The position numbers were made by a program, and so were the translations under genes. From contig NZ_JASLGE010000088.1 in the NCBI RefSeq assembly GCF_030150285.1, forward strand, positions 1 to 7,350: a stretch of DNA of 7,350 nucleotides, in the 5' to 3' direction. Below, piece after piece: positions 1 to 4,824 of this stretch (position 1 is the stretch's first letter; each line of letters starts with the position of its first letter). The DNA is from Pseudomonas sp. (GTDB lineage Bacteria; Pseudomonadota; Gammaproteobacteria; Pseudomonadales; Pseudomonadaceae). The notes beneath the pieces are model-generated. The model ran no database searches. It was given only the letters and a program-made list of their open reading frames with translations, and was not told where the DNA came from.

Positions 1-66
1 GACGTCTACTTCTGCCATCACTTTTTGCGAACTATCGACGTGAACAAGCCAGATTACGGTTCATAA
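1..66 (+). CDS. C-terminal end of a probable IS transposase (partial, continues left of window)
   Basis: Frame 1 is open from the window edge and reads DVYFCHHFLRTIDVNKPDYG plus S before a TAA at 64-66. Only 21 residues are visible, too few to show any catalytic residue. I call it a transposase because it stops one base before what looks like the terminal repeat region of an insertion sequence, which is where the last ORF of an IS481- or IS21-like element normally ends. The family is not resolved. It could also be an unrelated gene interrupted at the window edge. Confidence 0.45.
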   Translation, partial: DVYFCHHFLRTIDVNKPDYGS

Positions 67-117
67 TGTGTCCACTATGTCCCCGCACATGTGTCAACCA
101 TGTGTCCGGTCTGTACA
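1..117 (+). mobile_element. Right-hand end of an insertion sequence with repeated terminal sites
   Basis: Positions 67-117 have the structure of an IS end. Read inward on the minus strand they begin TGTACAGACCGGACACATGG and contain two tandem blocks of about 23 bp (about 94-110 and 68-93 on the plus strand) that match at roughly 17 positions; both end in GACACAT. Terminal TG...CA dinucleotides and multiple transposase-binding repeats at the end are typical of IS21 and seen in IS481-like elements. The element would finish at the CA of 116-117. The other end, and therefore any target duplication, lies outside the window. Confidence 0.5.
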
Positions 118-219
118 GCTTTTCAAAGTGGCACGGCGTAAAGCCGGAACCTCAAGTGGCCGTGACCGCAGCAATGGATAGGATTGCTGAACGACAGTGC
201 GGCGTTACAACGCTTTTAA

Positions 220-252
220 AGATCAAAAGATCGCGAGCAAGCTCGCTCCTAC
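220..252 (+). repeat. REP element, copy 1
   Basis: This 33-bp element begins AGATCAAAAGATC and carries the hairpin core GCGAGCAAGCTCGC (6-bp stem, 2-base loop), ending in CTCCTAC. Its sequence is identical, in reverse orientation, to the copy at 1856-1888. The sequence type is very familiar from Pseudomonas intergenic regions. Confidence 0.8.
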
Positions 253-311
253 GCGCGTGTTTTTGATCCAAGGGGCCCCTTAAACCGCGCTGGCCGAACG
301 CAGCAAGGCCT

Positions 312-344
312 GTAGGAACGAGCTTGCTCGTGATCTTTTGATCT
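312..344 (-). repeat. REP element, copy 2 (inverted relative to copy 1)
   Basis: Reverse complement of copy 1 at 220-252 with two substitutions in 33 bp. Only one of the two falls in the stem region of the hairpin, where it turns GCGAGC into ACGAGC; the other turns the opposite arm's CTCGC into CTCGT, so the outer pair of the stem is kept as an A-T pair. Together with copy 1 it forms a widely spaced inverted pair (59 bp between them), like a BIME arrangement. Confidence 0.8.
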
Positions 345-399
345 GGCTTTTGATCCAAGGGCCCCCTTGAACCGCTGAACGACAGCGCGGCGTCGAAGA

Positions 400-425
400 C
401 GGGGCGGCCCCTCCTACAGGGGGGG
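400..425. repeat. Short GC-rich repeat-like hairpin just after the regulator gene's stop
   Basis: The stretch contains GGGGCGGCCCC at 401-411 (arms GGGGC/GCCCC around one base), then TCCTACAGG and a run of G directly against the minus-strand stop codon at 426-428. CCTGTAGGAGGGGCCGCCCC-like sequences are a common Pseudomonas extragenic repeat. It could help end the minus-strand transcript, but no T-run follows, so I do not call it a terminator. Confidence 0.35.
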
Positions 426-1835
426 CTAAAACGAGCGTACGATCTTGCCCAGGGTTTCCATGGCTTTTTCGCAGGCGGCATCCCAGGGGCTGCCATAGTT
501 CAGGCGGATGCAGTTGCGAAAGCGCTGGGTCGCGGAAAATATCGGCCCCGGTGCAATGCTGATGCCCTGGGCCAGGGCCATCTGGAACAGTTTGAGCGAA
601 TCGGTGTGTTCCGGCAGTTCCAGCCATAGAAAGTAACCGCCCGCCGGTTGACTGACGCGGGTCTGGGCCGGGAAATAACGGGCAATGGCCGCCAGCATGG
701 CGTTTTGCTGTTCTTCCAGCGCATCGCGTAATTTGCGCAGGTGCCGGTCATAGCCACCGTGCTGCAAGTAGTCAGCAATGGCGGCCTGGGCGGGCATCGA
801 CGCACACAGCGAAGTCATCAACTTCAGGCGCTCGACCTTTTGCGCGTAACGGCCCGCTGCCACCCAACCGATGCGGTAGCCGGGTGCAAGGCTTTTGGCG
901 AATGAGCCGCAGTGCATCACCAACCCTTCAGTATCAAATGCCTTGGCCGGTTTCGGCGCGTGCTGGCCGAAGTACAACTCGGCGTACACATCGTCCTCGA
1001 TCAAGGGCACCTGGTGCTCACGCAACAGCTCCACCAGTGCCTGCTTTCTGGCCTCGGGCATGGTGGCACCAATGGGATTCTGGAAGCTGGTCATGCACCA
1101 CACGGCTTTGACCGGGTAGCGCTCCAGGGTTTGGGCCAGCACGCCGAGGTCAATGCCATCGCGGGGGTGTACCGGAATTTCCACCGCCTTGAGCTTCAGG
1201 CGCTCCAGTACTTGCAGGCAGGCATAAAACGCCGGAGCTTCGATGGCCACCAGGTCGCCGGGTTCGGTGACGGCTTGCAGGCACAGGTTCAGGGCTTCGA
1301 GCGCGCCGTTGGTGATCAGCAGTTCTTCCATCGGCAGCATCAACCCGCCCACCATGTACCGCAAGGCGATCTGGCGGCGTAGTTGAGGATTGCCAGGGGA
1401 CATGTCCGTGACCACCATGTGCGGGTCCATTTCACGGCTGGCGGTGGCCATCGATCGGGCCAGCCGTTGCAGCGGGAACAGCATGGGGCTGGGGAACGCC
1501 GAGCCGAATGGCACGGTGTGCGGGTCTTTGATCGAATTGAGCACCGAGAACACCAGCGCGCTGACGTCCACTTGGGTGGATTCAGTCGTGTGGCTGACCA
1601 CCTCGGGTTCGGGAAACGGGCTGGGCGCATGCACGTTAACAAAATAGCCCGAGCGCGGTTTGGCGCGGATCAGGCCGCGACGCTCCAGCAAGTAATACGC
1701 CTGGAACACGGTGGACGGGCTTACGCCATACGTCTGGCTGGCGTAACGCACTGACGGCACACGCTGGCCGGGGCCGAGTACGCCGCTGCGGATCAGTTCG
1801 GCAATGTCGTCAGCGAATTTTTCATAGCGTTTCAT
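426..1835 (-). CDS. MocR-type transcriptional regulator: GntR winged helix fused to a PLP-dependent aminotransferase-like domain
   Basis: This 469-residue protein has the full MocR/GabR-like layout. Residues 1-68 are a GntR winged helix (helix-turn-helix around VRYASQTYGVSPSTVFQAYY, wing RGLIRAKPRSGYFV). A linker follows to about 105, then a fold-type I aminotransferase domain to the end. PLP contacts are visible: N253 in FQNPIG, D281 and Y284 in EDDVYAELY, the Schiff-base lysine K314 in GSFAKSLAPGYRIGW, and R444 in NCIRLNYG. Length and motifs resemble E. coli YdcR. Such proteins usually bind PLP and act as regulators; the target is unknown here. I chose the ATG at 1835 because the longer in-frame reading (to 1928) is a translated REP element; a GAGAG lies about 6 bases upstream. 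It follows ccoG by 89 bp on the same strand, so a shared transcript is possible, with the REP pair in between possibly weakening it. Confidence 0.93.
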   Translation of the reverse strand: MKRYEKFADDIAELIRSGVLGPGQRVPSVRYASQTYGVSPSTVFQAYYLLERRGLIRAKPRSGYFVNVHAPSPFPEPEVVSHTTESTQVDVSALVFSVLNSIKDPHTVPFGSAFPSPMLFPLQRLARSMATASREMDPHMVVTDMSPGNPQLRRQIALRYMVGGLMLPMEELLITNGALEALNLCLQAVTEPGDLVAIEAPAFYACLQVLERLKLKAVEIPVHPRDGIDLGVLAQTLERYPVKAVWCMTSFQNPIGATMPEARKQALVELLREHQVPLIEDDVYAELYFGQHAPKPAKAFDTEGLVMHCGSFAKSLAPGYRIGWVAAGRYAQKVERLKLMTSLCASMPAQAAIADYLQHGGYDRHLRKLRDALEEQQNAMLAAIARYFPAQTRVSQPAGGYFLWLELPEHTDSLKLFQMALAQGISIAPGPIFSATQRFRNCIRLNYGSPWDAACEKAMETLGKIVRSF

Positions 1836-1855
1836 AAAAGCTCTCGGAGGACCCT

Positions 1856-1924
1856 GTAGGAGCGAGCTTGCTCGCGATCTTTTGATCTTTTTAAGCGATC
1901 GCGAGCTCGTTCCGGGTGTGTAGG
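1856..1924. repeat. Inverted REP pair (BIME-like) between ccoG and the MocR gene
   Basis: The first half (1856-1888) is a 33-bp REP identical to the reverse complement of 220-252. The second half (about 1893-1924) reads GCGATCGCGAGCTCGTTCC and is a degraded copy in the opposite orientation that has lost the AAGC of the hairpin centre. The two arms could pair in RNA over GATCGCGAGC. The pair exactly fills the gap between the stop codon of ccoG and the leader of the downstream regulator gene, where it may affect mRNA stability or read-through. Confidence 0.75.
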
Positions 1925-3346
1925 TCAACGATTCAACGGTGCCACAAAACGGCTCTTGGCCACACTGCGCACGGTAGGGTCGTCGGTGTCGGTGACGACA
2001 AACTCAATGGTTTGCGAACTGCTCTGAGGCCGGTCTGCCAGCAGTGCTACGGACACCGGCACATCGGCAATTTCGCCGGGGGCCAGGGTCAGCTCGGTTT
2101 TGCCCTGCAGTTGATAGCCTTCGCCGTCTCGCAGCGACACGCGGTACTGCTGAGGTTCCTGGGTTTTGTTGATGATCTTGAGACTATAGATGTTCTCGAT
2201 CTGCCCTTGGCTGTTTTCACGGAACAACCCGCGGTCTTTGATCACATCCAGTGACACCATTGAGCGCTGATTCAGGGCAAGCACCAACGCGCCGATCATC
2301 ACCCCCAGCACCAGGGTGTAGCCGATCAGGCGTGGGCGCAGCAGGTGCGTCTTGCCGCCCTGCAATTCGTGTTCGGAGGTGTAGCGCACCAGGCCACGGG
2401 CATAACCCATTTTGTCCATCACTGAATCACAGGCATCCACGCAGGCGGCGCAGCCGATGCATTCCATTTGCAAGCCGTCGCGAATATCGATGCCGGTAGG
2501 GCAGACCTGCACACACATATAGCAATCGATGCAGTCACCCAGACCCGTCTGTGCCGGGTCAACGCCACGCTTGCGCGGGCCACGGTTTTCGCCACGGGCC
2601 ACGTCATAGGAAATGGCGAGGGTATCTTTGTCGAACATCACGCTCTGGAATCGCGCATACGGGCACATATGCATGCACACCGCTTCGCGTAGCCAGCCGG
2701 CACTGAGGTACGTGGCCCCGGTGAAAAACAACATCCAGAACAGGCTGACACCGGCGATTTCCAGGGTCAGCAGCTCGCTGGCCAGCGAGCGGATAGGGGT
2801 GAAATAGCCGACGAAGGTCAGGGCGGTCATCACGCTGATGGCCAACCACAGCGTGTGCTTGGCGGTGCGGCGCAGGAGCTTGTTGGCCCCCCACGGTGCC
2901 GCCTGCAATTTGATGCGCTGGTTTCGATCACCTTCCGTGACCTTTTCACACCACATAAACAGCCAGGTCCAGGTGCTTTGCGGGCAGGTGTAACCACACC
3001 ACACCCGGCCGGCAAACACCGTGATTGCAAACAGACCAAAGGCGGCAATGATCAGCAGCGCGGACAACAGGATGAAGTCCTGAGGCCAAAAGGTGGCCCC
3101 GAAAATATGGAATTTGCTCTCAGACAAGTCCCAGAGGACTGCCTGGCGGCCGTCCCAATTGAGCCAGACGGTGCCAAAAAACAGTAGAAACAGAAAACCC
3201 GTGCCCACGATTCGAAGGGTACGGTACAGGCCGGTGTAGCTGCGGGTGTGGATCACGTTGTCGCTGGACTTGTTTATGATTTTTGCAGCGCTCGGGCGAG
3301 GCGCTTCAAAGGATTCAAGTCTCTGGACGGGAATCTGCTCGCTCAT
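1925..3346 (-). CDS. ccoG: Cytochrome c oxidase accessory protein CcoG (FixG/RdxA), membrane ferredoxin-like Cu reductase
   Basis: The product of 473 residues is an inner-membrane iron-sulfur protein of the CcoG/FixG/RdxA family, needed for assembly of the cbb3 cytochrome oxidase; in Rhodobacter the homologue reduces Cu(II) to Cu(I) for the CuB site. Five hydrophobic segments are visible near 47-64, 90-112, 167-183, 196-218 and 340-358. Cysteine pairs C117/C121 (WCGYTCPQ) and C224/C228 (CMHMCPY) sit at membrane edges. Two 4Fe-4S motifs follow: C272, C275, C278, C282-Pro and C296, C299, C302, C306. Residues about 365-470 form the periplasmic Ig-like FixG C-terminal domain. I prefer the ATG at 3346 (MSEQIPVQ, like other Pseudomonas CcoG starts); an ATG at 3370 adds eight residues but has no ribosome site. 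No ccoN/O/P/H/I/S gene is adjacent, so this may be a solitary or second copy. Confidence 0.95.
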   Translation of the reverse strand: MSEQIPVQRLESFEAPRPSAAKIINKSSDNVIHTRSYTGLYRTLRIVGTGFLFLLFFGTVWLNWDGRQAVLWDLSESKFHIFGATFWPQDFILLSALLIIAAFGLFAITVFAGRVWCGYTCPQSTWTWLFMWCEKVTEGDRNQRIKLQAAPWGANKLLRRTAKHTLWLAISVMTALTFVGYFTPIRSLASELLTLEIAGVSLFWMLFFTGATYLSAGWLREAVCMHMCPYARFQSVMFDKDTLAISYDVARGENRGPRKRGVDPAQTGLGDCIDCYMCVQVCPTGIDIRDGLQMECIGCAACVDACDSVMDKMGYARGLVRYTSEHELQGGKTHLLRPRLIGYTLVLGVMIGALVLALNQRSMVSLDVIKDRGLFRENSQGQIENIYSLKIINKTQEPQQYRVSLRDGEGYQLQGKTELTLAPGEIADVPVSVALLADRPQSSSQTIEFVVTDTDDPTVRSVAKSRFVAPLNR

Positions 3347-3390
3347 GGTCTTTCGCTCATCAACTTCCATCAGGTCAGGGCACTATGGCG

Positions 3391-3405
3391 TGCAAACTGT
3401 TTGCA
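3391..3405. promoter_or_regulatory. 15-bp perfect palindrome in the ccoG leader, candidate operator
   Basis: TGCAAACTGTTTGCA has 7-bp arms around a single T. It lies 45-59 bases upstream of the ccoG ATG at 3346, a usual place for a repressor or activator site. The half-site resembles LacI/PurR-type operators, but the odd centre is atypical, and I cannot name the regulator. Confidence 0.4.
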
Positions 3406-3459
3406 TAACAGGCTCAGGTATTTTATTAAAAACCAGATCAGATGCTTTTTGGCCTTCGC

Positions 3460-3478
3460 CTGCGACAGCCTGTCGCAG
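3460..3478. repeat. 19-bp perfect palindrome upstream of ccoG
   Basis: CTGCGACAG and CTGTCGCAG flank a single C, giving 9 paired bases with no mismatch. In RNA on either strand the centre would have to open to form a loop. No T-run follows on either strand, so it is not a typical terminator. It may be a small REP-like hairpin or a protein-binding site between the ANR-like box and ccoG. Confidence 0.5.
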
Positions 3479-3539
3479 CCTCGCCAGGCCGCGGATTTAG
3501 CGTGATGGCTGCCAGTCTCACCGGGGCACGGTGTTGGCA

Positions 3540-3553
3540 TTGATCGAGGTCAA
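3540..3553 (-). promoter_or_regulatory. ANR/FNR-type box upstream of ccoG
   Basis: TTGATCGAGGTCAA matches the ANR/FNR consensus TTGAT-N4-ATCAA at nine of ten defined positions (G for A at the first base of the second half). ANR activates cbb3 oxidase and related genes at low oxygen in Pseudomonas, and ccoG is the nearest gene. The box is about 194 bases from the ccoG start, so with the usual -41.5 spacing transcription would begin near 3505 and leave a leader of about 160 bases. I see no clear -10 hexamer at that spacing, which lowers confidence. The site is nearly symmetric, so the strand is assigned only from the neighbouring gene. Confidence 0.5.
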
Positions 3554-4074
3554 TCAATTAACCGAATCACGCACTGGCAAGCGGTTCTGTTCAAACGCGG
3601 GACAGGCGCGCCAGACGCTGCGCGGCCTCATGGGCGGGCCGGGCGGCGGACAGTCGGACATACAAGGTGCAGGCGGCACAAGGTTTTCCGGGTGGTGAAC
3701 AATAATGCCGGGCGGCACTGCTGGAGTAAGACAGCACGCCGTTTCATTGTTGTTGAAAGTTGGATCCGTTATGACGTGGTCGGACGCAGGGAGGCAATTG
3801 AAAGTCTGAAAGAGGCGGAGTTTTAAAGTATTCAAGACAGATTAAAATGGTTTTAGAAGGTTTTATAAAGTTTAAAATTGTTCGAGTTTTCAGGCGTTTT
3901 CATTATTAACAGGTATTCTCTATTCAAGCGCCGTGCAGCGGCGTCAGCGGCACATAATTCGCTGATTTAAAGAGGTGTGATAAACGGTCAGCTATTATTG
4001 TCATAGTTTCGCTCAAGCCTCAGTGAATACGCCGCGATGCAGGATGAATATCGGAATTTAAAAATAAAAAGTTT
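3554..4074. other. Gene-free divergent intergenic region with an AT-rich core
   Basis: I find no supportable gene here. The left part (3590-3720) is GC-rich. From about 3815 to 4075 the composition shifts to AT-rich, with runs such as TTTTATAAAGTTTAAAATTG near 3861-3880. Candidate sigma-70-like hexamers occur (TTGTTC at 3879-3884 and CATTAT 17 bases later), but they are weak. AT-rich islands upstream of stress genes in Pseudomonas often bind H-NS-like proteins (MvaT/MvaU); that role is inference. Confidence 0.5.
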
Positions 4075-4102
4075 GAACTTTCACACGCGTGGCGTGCTCG
4101 GA
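4075..4102 (+). promoter_or_regulatory. Candidate AlgU (sigma-22/RpoE-type) promoter of the glg genes
   Basis: GAACTT at 4075-4080 is an exact -35 match and TCGGA at 4098-4102 matches four of five bases of the -10 consensus TCTGA, with 17 bases between them; AlgU promoters use 16-17. Transcription would start near 4108-4110, giving a leader of about 80 bases to the ATG at 4188. AlgU drives cell-envelope, osmotic and desiccation stress genes in Pseudomonas, including trehalose/glycogen genes in some species, so the location fits. Confidence 0.6.
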
Positions 4103-4187
4103 TTCGGGTTCGAGGATGTGCGCCCAACAAATGCAGTGTGTGAAGAATGTCATATTTGAAAGGTTAACTGAGGTGGGGAGAGCTGCC

Positions 4188-4802
4188 ATGACGGTTGAAT
4201 TGTGGCAATTAGCGAGTGGGGAGGCTGTGCAACTGCAAAGCAGTTGGGGGGCTCAGAGTATTGTGATTGATCAGATAGAGCCCGTGATTAACGGGGGCGC
4301 ATCCTTTGCGCAGGCGCGTCTGGGTGACGTCGTCCAGGTCAGTTGTTCGGTGTTCGCCCAGGGTGCACCTTTGGCGGTTCTTGCGCGTTGGCGGCATGTC
4401 GACTGCGGCGAGTGGAACAGTGTGTACCTGTCGAGTGCGCCAGACGGGCTGTGGCAGGGGCAATTTTGTGTCGAACGTGCGGGTTTGCACGTGTTTTGCA
4501 TTGATGCCTGGGTGGATCAATACGCAGGCCTGTGCCTAGAGCTTAATCGCAAGTATCGGGCGGGAGATCCGGTCAACGAGATGATTGAGTCGGGGATCAA
4601 CCAAGTGCTCTGCGCCGCGCACCGCTGGGAGGGCGCAGACCAGCAACCGCTGTTGCTTAAGCTGTATGAGCGGTTGGCCGGAGTGTCGGAGGAGCAACAG
4701 ATTGTTGCCTTGATGCACGAAAGCAGTGCAGCGTTGATGCGCGATACCCAAGAGCGAACGTTCCTGGCTTTGAGCCCCGAGTTTTCGTTGTTTGTCACCT
4801 AA
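4188..4802 (+). CDS. glgE: Truncated GlgE: N-terminal domain only of the maltose-1-phosphate maltosyltransferase (probable remnant)
   Basis: The 204-residue product matches, by recognition, only the first third of GlgE, which makes alpha-1,4-glucan from maltose-1-phosphate. Residues 24-115 are the N-terminal beta-sandwich (SIVIDQIEPVINGG, then CIDAWVDQYAG, like the family's EAWVDRFA). Residues 116-195 are the following helical part ending RDTQERTFLALSPEFSLFV. In full GlgE (about 660-700 residues) this leads into the catalytic GH13 barrel; here it stops after two more codons. No catalytic residue of GH13 is present, so maltosyl transfer is not possible. I chose the ATG at 4188 because GGGGAG lies 7 bases upstream and because the predicted AlgU start site is near 4109, downstream of the earlier in-frame start at 4089. 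The usual Pseudomonas order is glgE-treS-glgB; glgB follows after 22 bases, so an internal deletion is likely. The frame is intact, so a stable short protein remains possible. Confidence 0.8.
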   Translation: MTVELWQLASGEAVQLQSSWGAQSIVIDQIEPVINGGASFAQARLGDVVQVSCSVFAQGAPLAVLARWRHVDCGEWNSVYLSSAPDGLWQGQFCVERAGLHVFCIDAWVDQYAGLCLELNRKYRAGDPVNEMIESGINQVLCAAHRWEGADQQPLLLKLYERLAGVSEEQQIVALMHESSAALMRDTQERTFLALSPEFSLFVT

Positions 4803-4814
4803 CCTTCGCCGCAC

Positions 4815-4818
4815 GGAG
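4815..4818 (+). promoter_or_regulatory. Ribosome binding site deciding the glgB start
   Basis: GGAG within CGGAGAGCCGC sits 6 bases before the ATG at 4825. An in-frame TTG at 4792 would add 11 residues but overlaps the end of the truncated glgE and lacks its own purine-rich site, so the ATG at 4825 is preferred. Confidence 0.7.
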
Positions 4819-4824
4819 AGCCGC

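Larger units (their letters stand above)
186..392. repeat. Composite repeat patch of duplicated short modules around two REP elements
   Basis: Three different modules each occur twice in about 200 bp. The 19-mer GCTGAACGACAGYGCGGCG is at 186-204 and 374-392 with one difference. A 26-27-bp block beginning TTTTGATCCAAGGG and ending AACCG is at 261-287 and 348-374; the first copy contains the perfect palindrome AAGGGGCCCCTT at 270-281. A 33-bp REP lies at 220-252 and in inverted orientation at 312-344. No credible gene fits in 118-425. The arrangement suggests local duplication and rearrangement of repetitive extragenic DNA next to the insertion sequence. Confidence 0.7.

Noticed and set aside
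66..266. 66-codon plus-strand ORF at the left
   Set aside because: Composed of the IS terminal repeat and a translated REP element; no ribosome site.
1836..1928. Longer N-terminus of the MocR protein starting at 1928
   Set aside because: The added 31 residues are a translation of the REP element (KIKRSRASSLLQG); the family starts at the MKRYEKFADD methionine, and the REP lies between the genes.
3554..3835. 93-codon minus-strand ORF in the divergent intergenic region
   Set aside because: Starts with TTG, lacks a ribosome site, spans a change from AT-rich to GC-rich DNA and ends over the ANR-like box; the proline/cysteine-rich product resembles nothing I recognise.
3879..3907. Sigma-70-like TTGTTC-N17-CATTAT promoter
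   Set aside because: Only 3/6 and 4/6 matches in AT-rich DNA where such matches are common by chance.
4089..4187. Longer N-terminus of the GlgE remnant starting at 4089
   Set aside because: The start falls inside the candidate AlgU promoter, upstream of the predicted transcription start, with no ribosome site; the 33 extra residues look non-coding. The ATG at 4188 has GGGGAG at good spacing.
4792..4824. TTG start giving glgB 11 extra residues
   Set aside because: Overlaps the remnant's last codons and lacks its own ribosome site; the ATG at 4825 has GGAG at 6 bases.
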